64,000 bases of DNA from Acinetobacter sp. BY419. GTDB lineage: Bacteria; Pseudomonadota; Gammaproteobacteria; Pseudomonadales; Moraxellaceae. The DNA lies in contig NZ_JAGFXZ010000004.1 in assembly GCF_019038395.1 (NCBI RefSeq), positions 1-64,000 of the forward strand, in the 5' to 3' direction. Shown here in pieces: positions 35,596 through 44,066 of this stretch. The translations under genes and the position numbers were made by a program. The notes beneath the pieces are model-generated. The model ran no database searches. It saw nothing but the letters and a program-made list of their open reading frames with translations, and was not told the origin of the DNA. Each line of letters begins with the position of its first letter. Position 1 is the stretch's first letter.

Positions 35596-36270
35596 ATGAA
35601 AGCCTTTCTGATCCGCACGATGTTAATTATCGTCAGTGTGATTCTGCTGGTTCAATTGTGGATTTTTGCCAGTCTGGCCTGGTGGCGAACCCATCCGGTA
35701 AATACCACCATGATGATGCGGATCGATTACTGGTCAAAACCTTCCAAACCGATTCAGCATCAGTGGCGGCCTTATGATGAGATCAGCCTGAATCTGAAAC
35801 GTGCCATTGTCACTGCAGAAGATGGAAAATTTATTCATCACCATGGTTTTGACTGGGACGGAATTCAAAATGCACTGAATAAAAATCGAGATCAAGGCAG
35901 AGTGGTCGCAGGTGGCTCTACCATTTCCCAGCAACTGGCAAAAAACCTGTTCCTCGTTAATAAACGCTCATTTGTACGTAAAGGTCAGGAGGCAGTTGCT
36001 ACCTGGATGATGGAGCGTATGTGGTCAAAACAGCGGATTCTGGAAGTCTATTTAAACTCGATCGAGTTCGGGGACAATATCTATGGGGTAGAGGCAGCGG
36101 CCAAACATTATTTTGGTAAAACCGCGCAAAGCCTGACCCAGGATCAGGCCATCTTTCTGGCCGCCATTCTTACCAATCCAAAATATTTTCAGGATCATCG
36201 TAATTCTTCTGCTTTAAATGCCCGTAAGCGGATGATTCAGCGTTATATGCGTTATGCGGAATTACCTTAA
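35596..36270 (+). CDS. mtgA: monofunctional peptidoglycan glycosyltransferase
   Basis: A GT51 enzyme that polymerises lipid II into glycan strands. It has 224 residues with one N-terminal membrane anchor (about 8-28). The five GT51 motifs are readable: [16 protein letters not shown] (catalytic Glu), [44 protein letters not shown] (second Glu) and [12 protein letters not shown]. No transpeptidase domain. Order mtgA-ppk followed by convergent oxyR matches A. baylyi ADP1 as I recall it. Confidence 0.95.
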   Translation: MKAFLIRTMLIIVSVILLVQLWIFASLAWWRTHPVNTTMMMRIDYWSKPSKPIQHQWRPYDEISLNLKRAIVTAEDGKFIHHHGFDWDGIQNALNKNRDQGRVVAGGSTISQQLAKNLFLVNKRSFVRKGQEAVATWMMERMWSKQRILEVYLNSIEFGDNIYGVEAAAKHYFGKTAQSLTQDQAIFLAAILTNPKYFQDHRNSSALNARKRMIQRYMRYAELP

Positions 36271-36287
36271 GATATTTATTTAAAGAG

Positions 36288-36313
36288 AAAGCCCAATTAT
36301 TTGGGCTTTTTTT
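36288..36313 (+). terminator. mtgA terminator
   Basis: AAAGCCCAA-TTAT-TTGGGCTTT plus T-run. Confidence 0.88.
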
Positions 36314-36319
36314 ATGAAA

Positions 36320-36337
36320 TTGTCATAAAATTGAAGC
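36320..36337 (+). promoter_or_regulatory. Pho-box-like sequence upstream of ppk
   Basis: TTGTCAT-AAAA-TTGAAGC has one strong heptamer and one weak one in the correct 11-bp phase. Located 46 bp upstream of ppk, which is induced by phosphate starvation in A. baylyi (recollection). Weaker match than at 20069. Confidence 0.45.
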
Positions 36338-36382
36338 ATACTTGGAACGATAAGCACAATTTTAAATCCACGTAGGTTTGAT

Positions 36383-38464
36383 ATGAATACGGCAGCCGGC
36401 ACCACTTCAGTACAGCCCGAATATACATATAATGATCGCTATATTAATCGTGAACTGTCTATCCTAGACTTCCATTTACGCGTTCTGGAACAGGCTGTCG
36501 ATCCTTTACATCCATTGCTTGAACGCATGAATTTCCTGCTGATTTTCTCGCGTAACCTGGATGAATTTTTTGAAATTCGTGTCGCAGGTATTTTAGAGCA
36601 GCTTGATCTGGGTAATGAAAGCCGCAGCCCGGATGGCCTTACACCCAAGCAGGTCATGGAACAGATTTCTAAAACTGCGCATGCCGCGATTGAGCATCAG
36701 TACCGTATTTTAAATGAAGAAATTTTACCAAAGCTACGCGAGGAAGATATTTGCTTCTTGCGCCGTGGTGAGCTGACTCCGGCACAATCGGCCTGGGTCA
36801 AAAAATATTTTCAGGAACAGGTCGCGCCTGTCCTCACACCAATCAGTCTGGACCCGGCGCATCCATTCCCGCGGCTGGTGAATAAATCACTGAACTTTAT
36901 TGTGACGCTGGAAGGTAAAGATGCCTTTGGTCGTCAGATTGATCTGGCCGTAGTACCTGCACCGCGGTCACTACCACGCGTGGTACGTTTGCCCGATGAA
37001 CTGACCGATGGAAAAGAACATCATGTGATGCTGTCTGCCATTATCCATGAGCATGTTTCTGATCTGTTTCCGGGTATGACGGCGACCGGCTGTTATCAGT
37101 TCCGTGTTACCCGAAATGCTGATTTGGCTCTGAATGAAGATGTTGAAGATCTGGCCAAGGCACTCAAAGGTGAACTCAGTTCACGCCGTTTTGGCCGCGC
37201 CGTACGTTTGGAAGTGACGGAGAACTGCCCTCAGCATATTTATGAATATCTGCTGAATGAATTTGATCTGGATGAGGATCAGCTTTATAAAGTTGCCGGT
37301 CCGGTGAATCTGGCCCGCTTACTGTCTAACTTTAAACGTCCGCATTTACGTTATGATTCGCATACCCCGGTCATTCCCAAAGTACTGAAAAAATCTGAAA
37401 ATATTTTCAGTGCCATGCAAAAGCAGGATATTTTGCTGCATCATCCGTTTGAATCTTTTGCGCCGGTGATTTCACTGTTACGTGAAGCTGCACGCGATCC
37501 ACAAGTACTGGCGATCAAACAGACCTTATACCGCAGTGGTCCAGATTCTGAGATTGTGCAGGTACTGGCTGAAGCTGCTCGTAATGGCAAAGAAGTCACT
37601 GCGGTCATTGAATTGCGTGCGCGTTTCGATGAAGAATCTAATATTGAAGTGGCCAATGTCCTGCAAGAAGCCGGTGCAGTGGTGGTCTATGGCATTGTGG
37701 GCTATAAAACCCATGCCAAAATGATTCTGGTGGTTCGTCGTGAAAACAATAAGTTGGTACGTTATGTGCATTTAGGAACCGGCAATTATCATGCCGGCAA
37801 TGCACGGATCTATACCGATTATGGTCTGCTCACCACTGCCAAAGAGCTCTGTGAAGATGTGCATCGTATTTTCCAGGAACTGACCGGTATGGGGAAAATG
37901 GCCAAGCTGAAAAAGCTGCTGCATGCGCCGTTTACCTTGCATACCCAGTTGCTGAACTATATCGATAATGAAATTGCCTATGCCCAGGCAGGTAAGCCTG
38001 CGCATATCATAGTCAAAGTCAATGCACTGACCGAAATGCAATTGATTAATAAACTTTATGAAGCCTCTCAGGCCGGGGTACAGATTGACCTGATTATTCG
38101 TTCGATCTGCAGTTTGCGTCCAGGATTATCGGGTCTGTCTGAAAATATTCGGGTGCGTTCAATTGTCGGACGTTTCCTGGAACATACCCGTGTGTATTAT
38201 TTCAGCAATAATGGCAATTCACGTATTTACTGTTCAAGTGCCGACTGGATGGATCGCAACCTGTTTAACCGGGTCGAAGTCTGTTTCCCGATAGAAGATG
38301 AAGCCTTGAAAAAACGTATCTATCAGCAAGGTCTGTTTAATTACCTGAAAGATAACCAGCAAGCCTGGTTATTGCAAGGTGATGGAACCTGGGTGCGAGC
38401 AAAGCCGCAAGAAGGTGAAAAACCGCATAATGCTCAACGTGTTTTGCTAGAACTGTTTAAATAA
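36383..38464 (+). CDS. ppk: polyphosphate kinase 1
   Basis: PPK1 reversibly builds long-chain polyphosphate from ATP. The 693-residue length is normal. N-terminal domain has [19 protein letters not shown]; the catalytic C-terminal domains contain the autophosphorylated histidine in [15 protein letters not shown] (near 443), followed by [10 protein letters not shown], and the second conserved [19 protein letters not shown] (near 592-611) with His. AAAATCTGAAAATATTTTCA-type interdomain linker is intact. A Pho-box-like site precedes the gene. Transcription ends at the hairpin 38479-38507. Confidence 0.97.
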   Translation: MNTAAGTTSVQPEYTYNDRYINRELSILDFHLRVLEQAVDPLHPLLERMNFLLIFSRNLDEFFEIRVAGILEQLDLGNESRSPDGLTPKQVMEQISKTAHAAIEHQYRILNEEILPKLREEDICFLRRGELTPAQSAWVKKYFQEQVAPVLTPISLDPAHPFPRLVNKSLNFIVTLEGKDAFGRQIDLAVVPAPRSLPRVVRLPDELTDGKEHHVMLSAIIHEHVSDLFPGMTATGCYQFRVTRNADLALNEDVEDLAKALKGELSSRRFGRAVRLEVTENCPQHIYEYLLNEFDLDEDQLYKVAGPVNLARLLSNFKRPHLRYDSHTPVIPKVLKKSENIFSAMQKQDILLHHPFESFAPVISLLREAARDPQVLAIKQTLYRSGPDSEIVQVLAEAARNGKEVTAVIELRARFDEESNIEVANVLQEAGAVVVYGIVGYKTHAKMILVVRRENNKLVRYVHLGTGNYHAGNARIYTDYGLLTTAKELCEDVHRIFQELTGMGKMAKLKKLLHAPFTLHTQLLNYIDNEIAYAQAGKPAHIIVKVNALTEMQLINKLYEASQAGVQIDLIIRSICSLRPGLSGLSENIRVRSIVGRFLEHTRVYYFSNNGNSRIYCSSADWMDRNLFNRVEVCFPIEDEALKKRIYQQGLFNYLKDNQQAWLLQGDGTWVRAKPQEGEKPHNAQRVLLELFK

Positions 38465-38478
38465 GTCTAAGCGTTTCC

Positions 38479-38507
38479 AGAGGCTGAGTATTCAGCCTCT
38501 TTTTTAT
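38479..38507 (+). terminator. ppk terminator
   Basis: AGAGGCTGA-GTAT-TCAGCCTCT followed by TTTTTT. Confidence 0.9.
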
Positions 38508-38519
38508 TTCAAAAATAGA

Positions 38520-38738
38520 ATATAACTGTTCAAGCTAGGGATGATCAGCTGGCTTTCTGCTATAGATCTGTTTGTGGATCAAGCCAGCTAAAATGCATAT
38601 CCTAAAGAATGGTGATCTAACTGAAATGAGCTTATATTCATTTCGGGCTGCTTATATTTCCTCTCAGAATATTTTCAATAATATTCAGTTTGAGGTTTTA
38701 CCCGTTTTATTCTGGCCAGTACATTAAATTTAAGATAT
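38520..38738. other. hairpin-rich spacer between ppk and oxyR
   Basis: No coding frame. Contains three perfect inverted repeats: AGCTGGCTT/AAGCCAGCT (38547-38589) with inner GATC/GATC; GAAATGA/TCATTTC (about 38623-38644); and GAATATT/AATATTC (about 38668-38687). A terminator follows at 38739. Could be a small RNA gene on the plus strand, but no convincing promoter was found. Confidence 0.4.
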
Positions 38739-38768
38739 AAAAAAGGAGCAACCAGTGTGCTCCTTTTT
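38739..38768. terminator. oxyR terminator (works in both directions)
   Basis: AAAAAAGGAGCA stem with TGCTCCTTTTT; T-runs on both strands, 13 bp from the oxyR stop. Confidence 0.85.
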
Positions 38769-38780
38769 ATCATGTTGAGA

Positions 38781-39689
38781 TCAAGCAGCGTTGTGTTGGG
38801 TGATTTTCTGGAAAATCTGTAACAACACATCAAACTCGCTTTGTAGCGGGGTACTTTTACGGGTCACCAATGCCAGGGTGCGACTTGGGGCGGAATCGAT
38901 CGCTTTTACCTGAATCTCAGGATTGGCTTTCACCATATTGGTATGGATCGCAATTTCAGGCAACAAGGTAAAGCCAAGATTGGCTGAAACCATTTCGAGT
39001 AAAGTCGGCAGTGAACTGGCTTTTAAGCGATGATCATTTTTACGCTCACCAATCGGGCAGGCGCTCAAGGCATGATCACGCAAGCAATGACCTTCTTCAA
39101 GTAACATCAGGCGAGACAGATCCAGATCTTCCAGAGAATGGGCTTGTGCCGCATGCTGATCAGATTTTTGATAAACCAGATACAGATTCTCTTTGGCAAT
39201 CTCAGCGACTTTCAGACCACGGGTATCGAAAGGCAATGCGAGGGCCACCATATCCAGGTTGCCGTGTTCCAGCTTTTCTACAATCTTTTCACTTTGTGCT
39301 TCGTGCAGATGCAAATGGATTTTTGGTAACTGCTTATGCACTTCGTCCAGTAGCTGGGATAATAGGAAAGGAGCAATCGTTGGAATGATCCCGAGATGCA
39401 AATCACCGGTTAAGGGTTCACTCATCTCACGACTTAAGCGCATTAGGTCCTGAGCATCGGCCAGTAGAACACGTGCGCGTGCAACCACTTGTTCACCAAG
39501 AGGCGTTAAACGAACATTCTGGCGGTCGCGTTCAACAAGTACGCCACCGAGTAAACGCTCCAGTTCCATAATGCCGCCAGACAAGGTTGACTGGGTGACA
39601 AACGAACGGCGAGCAGCTTCTGTAAAATGTAGCGTCTCTGACAGTGTTACGAGGTATGACAGCTGTCTTAAAGATGGTAATGCAGCCAT
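38781..39689 (-). CDS. oxyR: OxyR hydrogen-peroxide regulator (LysR family)
   Basis: A 302-residue LysR-type activator of antioxidant genes. The N-terminal winged helix-turn-helix is FTEAARRSFVTQSTLSGGI (about 22-40). The peroxide-sensing pair is present as C202 and C211 in GHCLRDHALSAC, with the same spacing of nine as C199/C208 of E. coli OxyR, so the thiol switch should be functional. It is the last gene of the rubA-rubB-estB-oxyR series, 13 bp after estB, an arrangement described in A. baylyi, suggesting co-transcription with alkane oxidation electron carriers. Confidence 0.95.
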   Translation of the reverse strand: MAALPSLRQLSYLVTLSETLHFTEAARRSFVTQSTLSGGIMELERLLGGVLVERDRQNVRLTPLGEQVVARARVLLADAQDLMRLSREMSEPLTGDLHLGIIPTIAPFLLSQLLDEVHKQLPKIHLHLHEAQSEKIVEKLEHGNLDMVALALPFDTRGLKVAEIAKENLYLVYQKSDQHAAQAHSLEDLDLSRLMLLEEGHCLRDHALSACPIGERKNDHRLKASSLPTLLEMVSANLGFTLLPEIAIHTNMVKANPEIQVKAIDSAPSRTLALVTRKSTPLQSEFDVLLQIFQKITQHNAA

Positions 39690-39702
39690 AGTGTCCTAAT
39701 GT

Positions 39703-40641
39703 TTATGATTTAAAATGATCAGCAAATAATTCGCTAAGATATGGAATAAAATGCGGTGGGATATCATGCCCCATTCCATCAATTAATTCAAATTTAGCCC
39801 CTGAAATTGCTTTCGCAACGGCCTTGCCATGGCTAGGAGGCAGCAATCGATCTCGAGAACCATGGACCACCAGGGTTTCTTGTTTGATTTGCTTGTCCAG
39901 TTGCAGCAATGAGCCTGTACATAATATTGCTAAAAACTGTTGAAGTACACCAGCAGGATAGTAACTTCGCTTATATAATTTACGTGCGGTCTGCACTGCT
40001 TCCAGATGATTGACATAACCTGGCGAGCCGATGATCTTAAACAGTTTCAAACTATGATCGATAACGCCATCTTCATCTGTTGAAGCCGGTTTGTCAATCA
40101 AACTAAAAAGCTGCTTGGGAAAGGGCGGCGGTAATAGCCGCTGGTTATTACTGGTAAATAGTAAACCCAGTTTTTTGACCTTGTCCGGATAGCGGGCTGC
40201 CAGAATCTGGGCAATCATACCGCCCATTGAGGCACCCAGCACATAGACCTGCCCCAGCTGCATTTTTTCAATCAGCAGACTGACATCTTCAGCCATATCA
40301 TACAGATCATAAGGTGCACCCTGATTGCCCAGACCCAGCACAAAACGGCTCATCATTTTCAGGGTATTCAGGCGTGGACCTTTGTGATGGATTTTTGAAG
40401 ACAGGCCAATATCACGATTATCAAAACGTACAATATGATAACCTTTATCAATCAGTGATTTACAGAAGAAATCAGGCCAGTACAGCATTTGTCCACCCAG
40501 ACCCATAATCAGCAAAATGGTGGGGTGTTCCGGATTGCCGCCAACCTCGACATGTAGCTGGATCCCATTACCAAGATCGACCTTAGTTTCATGCATGAAC
40601 GGGGTATAAGGGGAAAGATGAAGCTGTTCTGGGCTGTACAT
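39703..40641 (-). CDS. estB: alpha/beta hydrolase, EstB esterase
   Basis: A 312-residue alpha/beta hydrolase without signal peptide. Oxyanion region LLIMGLGGQMLYW near 44, nucleophile elbow GASMGGMIAQ near 138, acid near 270 (VVHGSRDRLLPP), and His in DGMGHDIPPHF near 296. It resembles EstB of Acinetobacter and RdmC-type methylesterases. The name rests on its position between rubB and oxyR as in A. baylyi. Natural substrate is unknown. Confidence 0.87.
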   Translation of the reverse strand: MYSPEQLHLSPYTPFMHETKVDLGNGIQLHVEVGGNPEHPTILLIMGLGGQMLYWPDFFCKSLIDKGYHIVRFDNRDIGLSSKIHHKGPRLNTLKMMSRFVLGLGNQGAPYDLYDMAEDVSLLIEKMQLGQVYVLGASMGGMIAQILAARYPDKVKKLGLLFTSNNQRLLPPPFPKQLFSLIDKPASTDEDGVIDHSLKLFKIIGSPGYVNHLEAVQTARKLYKRSYYPAGVLQQFLAILCTGSLLQLDKQIKQETLVVHGSRDRLLPPSHGKAVAKAISGAKFELIDGMGHDIPPHFIPYLSELFADHFKS

Positions 40642-40658
40642 GGTCGCTGTCCTAATAA

Positions 40659-40686
40659 AAGGATATTTTGTTTAAAAAATATCCTT
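40659..40686 (-). terminator. hairpin between rubB and estB
   Basis: AAGGATATTTT with complement around a short loop; on the coding strand it is followed by TTATTAGG. Could be a partial terminator or an mRNA-stabilising stem inside the operon. Confidence 0.5.
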
Positions 40687-40698
40687 GCTATTAAACCT

Positions 40699-41877
40699 CT
40701 AAACTGCCGCAGGAATCAAGTCAGGAACCTGCTTGGTCAAGGCCAGACGCTGTTTGGCAGCAGTGGCGCCCAAAAGCACGAAACCGCGTAAGGTTCCGTT
40801 GGTATCAATCGCTTTAGCCAGCATGCCATCGTCAAAATCTTCAGTTTCCCAGCTGACATCAACATCGACCGGTGCAGGCAAAACTGTTAAGGGTGCAGCA
40901 GGCGTTTTGACTGCCACTGGCATAGCCGGATAATGCACAGCAGTATGTTCACCATTTAAGGTTTTTGCCAGCGCGCGCGCTTGTTGCATGATCGGCATGA
41001 CATAAGGCAGCAAGATTCCATTGACCTCAGCACAGTCACCTACGGCATAAATATCGGCCTGACTGGTTTCCAGTTGTGCAGTGGTCAAAACTCCACGACT
41101 GGTATGGATGTCTGCCTGTTTCGCCAAAGAAATATTCGGCTGTAGACCTACGGCAGATAACACCACATCGGCGACCAAAGACTGACCGTTGGCCAGCGTG
41201 ACCAGATAATCACCATTGTCAGCGCGAGAGACTTTTTCGACCGTAGTGCCCAAGACAAAGTGAATGCCGGTTTCTTCAAGATTCTTCTGGAATGCCGTGG
41301 CAACATGTTCTGGTAATAAACGGCCAAGCGGCTGAGGCGCCAGATCAATGACTGTGACCTGATGATCGGTATTTTGCAGGTCGTTGGCAAATTCACAGCC
41401 AATCAGGCCCGCGCCTAAAATCACCACACGTTTGTCTTTGCGTGCTGCCAGGTTGTTACGGAAAGCTTTATAGTCATTCAGGTTGTTGACTACATGGATT
41501 TCATCGCTGGCATCTCCAGCAATGGCCAGACGTACCGGATTGGCACCGACCGCTAACACCAGTTTACTATAATATTGCGTGCTTTCCTGACCCTCTTTTT
41601 CAAGAATCAGCTGATGATCTTCCGGATGAATGGCTTTGACCCAAGTATGCTGTTCAATCTGCATATTCAACTGCGCTGACATTTTTGCCGCATCGCCCAG
41701 CGCAATCTGTTCAGGCGCTTTCTTACCGGCTAAAGCATTGGAGAGGGTCGGTTTGGCATAATTGATGGCGTCATCAGCACAAATCATCAGCAGTTCATGT
41801 TCTGGATTGAGCTTGCGAAATTCACGTGCTACGGCATAACCCGCCATACCTGAACCAATAATGACGATAGGATGCAT
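40699..41877 (-). CDS. rubB: rubredoxin-NAD(P)+ reductase
   Basis: A FAD enzyme passing electrons from NAD(P)H to rubredoxin, which feeds alkane hydroxylase AlkB. From ATG 41877 it has 392 residues (an upstream frame to 41928 exists but would add 17 non-conserved residues). FAD motif IVIIGSGMAGYAVAREF at the N-terminus, NAD motif VILGAGLIGCEFANDL near 150, and the second FAD motif DIYAVGDCAEV near 278. It follows rubA by 91 bp. No alkB is in this window, which is usual for Acinetobacter where alkM lies elsewhere. Confidence 0.94.
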   Translation of the reverse strand: MHPIVIIGSGMAGYAVAREFRKLNPEHELLMICADDAINYAKPTLSNALAGKKAPEQIALGDAAKMSAQLNMQIEQHTWVKAIHPEDHQLILEKEGQESTQYYSKLVLAVGANPVRLAIAGDASDEIHVVNNLNDYKAFRNNLAARKDKRVVILGAGLIGCEFANDLQNTDHQVTVIDLAPQPLGRLLPEHVATAFQKNLEETGIHFVLGTTVEKVSRADNGDYLVTLANGQSLVADVVLSAVGLQPNISLAKQADIHTSRGVLTTAQLETSQADIYAVGDCAEVNGILLPYVMPIMQQARALAKTLNGEHTAVHYPAMPVAVKTPAAPLTVLPAPVDVDVSWETEDFDDGMLAKAIDTNGTLRGFVLLGATAAKQRLALTKQVPDLIPAAV

Positions 41878-41926
41878 AGTTGTTTCCATATGGTAGAGCT
41901 CCATGCTGTATAAATGATAGAGAGGC

Positions 41927-41956
41927 ATAAAAAAAGACCATATGGATATGGCCTTT
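41927..41956 (-). terminator. terminator-like hairpin between rubA and rubB
   Basis: On the coding strand AAAGGCCATAT-CC-ATATGGTCTTT followed by further T residues. It lies 12 bp after the rubA stop and 50 bp before rubB, so it probably lets only part of the transcripts continue. Confidence 0.7.
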
Positions 41957-41968
41957 AACTGGGCGTGA

Positions 41969-42133
41969 TTAGACTTCGATCATTTCGAAATCGACTTTAG
42001 ACACACCACAATCCGGACAGGTCCAGTCGTCTGGAATATCTTCCCACTTGGTTCCCGCCACGATTCCGTCTTGAGGCCAACCTTCCGCCTCGTCATAAAT
42101 CCATCCACATACGATGCATTGAAACTTTCTCAT
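41969..42133 (-). CDS. rubA: rubredoxin
   Basis: A 54-residue electron carrier with one iron held by four cysteines: CIVCG near residues 6-10 and CPDCG near 39-43. The protein starts [20 protein letters not shown] and ends MIEV, full length for an AlkG-type single-domain rubredoxin. It transfers electrons from RubB to the alkane hydroxylase. The GGAGAG ribosome site sits upstream of the ATG. It is first in the rubA-rubB-estB-oxyR series. Because of its small size it is easily missed by standard ORF thresholds. Confidence 0.96.
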   Translation of the reverse strand: MRKFQCIVCGWIYDEAEGWPQDGIVAGTKWEDIPDDWTCPDCGVSKVDFEMIEV

Positions 42134-42605
42134 GTAACTCTCCAAAACTGAGCAACTGTAGGCGTCAGCTTAAAATCCACAAAATGGCAAGACTCTAAAA
42201 GAATATGACTTTTTAACAGTGAACATATTTGGCTAAATTTTTACGCAGTTCTATTCAGAAAGTAAAGTGAATAAAAGCTTAATCAGCGAAATTAGCAGCA
42301 GAATAGCCCTCAAATTCCTGCTTTATCTGAAATTCCCTCTAATCAGCTTTGCTATTGCCAACAGTTGACGATGACAAAAAATCGCGTTTACCTTGGGTGA
42401 TAGACCAAAGTCGTGCAGCAAAAACTCACATTTTTAGGTAATTTAGAATCAGTAAACTCTGGATTAAATATTTTTAAAATAAATCAATCCAATAAAATCA
42501 ACAAGTTATAATTAGATATTGGGTTTTTATTATACAGCTTGGCTTGTCCATGCTACTGAAATAGGTTTAATATTCTTATATTCCTTTTCTTTTTTAAGAT
42601 CTCCC
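42134..42605. other. divergent promoter region rubA / apt
   Basis: 472 bp, A/T-rich, no coding frame with supporting features. It must hold the rubA and apt promoters; no clear operator was recognised. Confidence 0.5.
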
Positions 42606-43148
42606 ATGAGCAATTTGTCTACTTCTTTGTGGTCTCACATTCGTACGGTCCAAGATTTTCCAAAACCAGGAATTTGCTTCTATGATTTGACCCCGCTTTT
42701 CATGAGCAATATTGGTCCGCTGACTGATGCTTTGATTGCCAGCATTCCTGCTGAAAAACTGGCAGAAGTAGAAAGCTTTGTTGCGGTTGAAGCGCGTGGT
42801 TTTGTGTTGGCGAGCCTGTTAGCACAACGCACAGGCAAAGGCTTATTATTGGTACGTAAAGCAGGCAAATTACCGCCTCCAGTCGTTGGCGTGGGTTATA
42901 GCCTGGAATATGGTCTGGATCGTTTAGAAATGTCTGCGGAAGTTCAGTCCCAGAAAGTGATTATTGTTGATGATGTTCTGGCAACCGGTGGAACGCTCAA
43001 AGCAGTCCATGAACTCGCTCAAAAATGTCAGCATGAAGTGCTGGGTGCAAGTATCTTCCTGGATCTTCCTGACCTGCATGCGGGATTAGGCCTGGATATC
43101 TGGTCCGTTTTGGACGATAAATCTCAGCCTGAAGCGGCAGTTGCTTAA
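42606..43148 (+). CDS. apt: adenine phosphoribosyltransferase
   Basis: APRT salvages adenine to AMP using PRPP. From ATG 42606 (MSNLSTSLWSHIRTVQDFPK) the protein has 180 residues, the usual size; a frame open from 42519 would add a hydrophobic, non-conserved N-terminus. The family start PKPGICFYDLTPLF, FVAVEARGFVL, and the PRPP-binding loop VIIVDDVLATGGTLKA near 120-134 are intact. The ribosome site is weak. Followed by a terminator shared with the convergent esterase gene. Confidence 0.94.
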   Translation: MSNLSTSLWSHIRTVQDFPKPGICFYDLTPLFMSNIGPLTDALIASIPAEKLAEVESFVAVEARGFVLASLLAQRTGKGLLLVRKAGKLPPPVVGVGYSLEYGLDRLEMSAEVQSQKVIIVDDVLATGGTLKAVHELAQKCQHEVLGASIFLDLPDLHAGLGLDIWSVLDDKSQPEAAVA

Positions 43149-43161
43149 GTCATAAATTAAT

Positions 43162-43191
43162 AAAAAAGCCCCTGAAGTGAGAGGCTTTTTT
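43162..43191. terminator. terminator between apt and esterase gene
   Basis: AAAAAAGCCCCT...AGAGGCTTTTTT, imperfect stem with T-runs on both strands. Confidence 0.8.
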
Positions 43192-43684
43192 ATTGTCTGA
43201 TGAAATGATGTTCAATTTTCTGGATCAGCGTATTGATCTGTTCAGGATACTCCAGGCGATGATGGCCGCCATCCACCGCCTGGATTTGCATATAGTCTTC
43301 GAGCAGCGACTGAATCGCATGCATATCCAGAATTTCATCGCCAAGCTCGAGATAGGCAAACTGCGGAATATCATGCTGTAAATCGCCATGACAAATAGCC
43401 GGATAGTCATCTCGGAAGTTGGGCTGCAAAATGGGATTGGCCACCACACAGGGAATTTGATAAGCCTGTGACATTTTCAGTGCCCAATAACCACCAAGAC
43501 TGTGGCCGACCAGAATATCCGGTTTGATGGTTTCAACCATCTCATGATAAAATTCGGCGACCGAACTATAACTCAGATTTCGGTAATCGACATCGATACA
43601 GTATTTATGTACCACATCAATGGCGTGGAACTTGGTGGATTCTCTGGAGGAATCTAAGCCATGTAAAAACAAAATCTTAGACAT
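43190..43684 (-). CDS. YqiA/UPF0227-type alpha/beta esterase
   Basis: A 164-residue minimal alpha/beta hydrolase: ILFLHGLDSSRES at the N-terminus, nucleophile elbow VGHSLGGYWALK near 60, and His near the end in DGGHHRLEYPEQ. This small format matches the YqiA/YcfP esterase family. The cellular substrate is unknown. Monocistronic. Confidence 0.83.
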   Translation of the reverse strand: MSKILFLHGLDSSRESTKFHAIDVVHKYCIDVDYRNLSYSSVAEFYHEMVETIKPDILVGHSLGGYWALKMSQAYQIPCVVANPILQPNFRDDYPAICHGDLQHDIPQFAYLELGDEILDMHAIQSLLEDYMQIQAVDGGHHRLEYPEQINTLIQKIEHHFIRQ

Positions 43685-43739
43685 AGTGTATTACTCATTT
43701 TTATGGGACATGCCATATTGGTTATTTGTTGATTGGCAC

Positions 43740-43960
43740 ATCATCTTCAATCTGAGCATCATTGTAGAACGTCTAGGTGCGCAAGGCATTTAGCTATTGG
43801 TCTAAGCCCGGGGTCTGCAGCTGTATCATTTTGTTTAAATCTGCGGAGGTTTAGACTTTCATCGAAGAGAGCTGAAGCGAAGCTGCCAAAACCTGTGACA
43901 AACGAATCTCCAGCCTAAATACGCAGGCCAAACTTGATCATGCAAACCTTGGAATAGTGG
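43740..43960 (+). ncRNA. candidate structured RNA upstream of lysS (6S-like rod?)
   Basis: The 382-bp gap before lysS is G/C-richer than usual spacers here and can form long-range pairs: CAAGGCAT (43782-43789) with ATG...CCTTG (43940-43951), and TTGGTCT (43797-43803) with AGGCCAA (43925-43931). They close a large internal bubble and a distal arm AGGTTT/AAACCT (43847-43894) that holds smaller hairpins. This rod with a central bubble recalls 6S RNA, but the conserved 6S sequence blocks are not clearly present and neither promoter nor terminator is obvious. It could instead be the lysS leader. No CDS is supported. Confidence 0.35.
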
Positions 43961-44066
43961 ATTTTTCCTAAGAAAAGCGGGTTCCGGCGAGTCTTTACGC
44001 TACGATTCGGAAAGGATTTCTGCTATTCTATGCAACTTCATTTTAACTAATCTTATCGAGGCAGAG

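Noticed and set aside
43733..43918. 61-residue reading frame before lysS
   Set aside because: No ribosome site, no recognisable protein pattern; region is better explained as structured RNA or leader.
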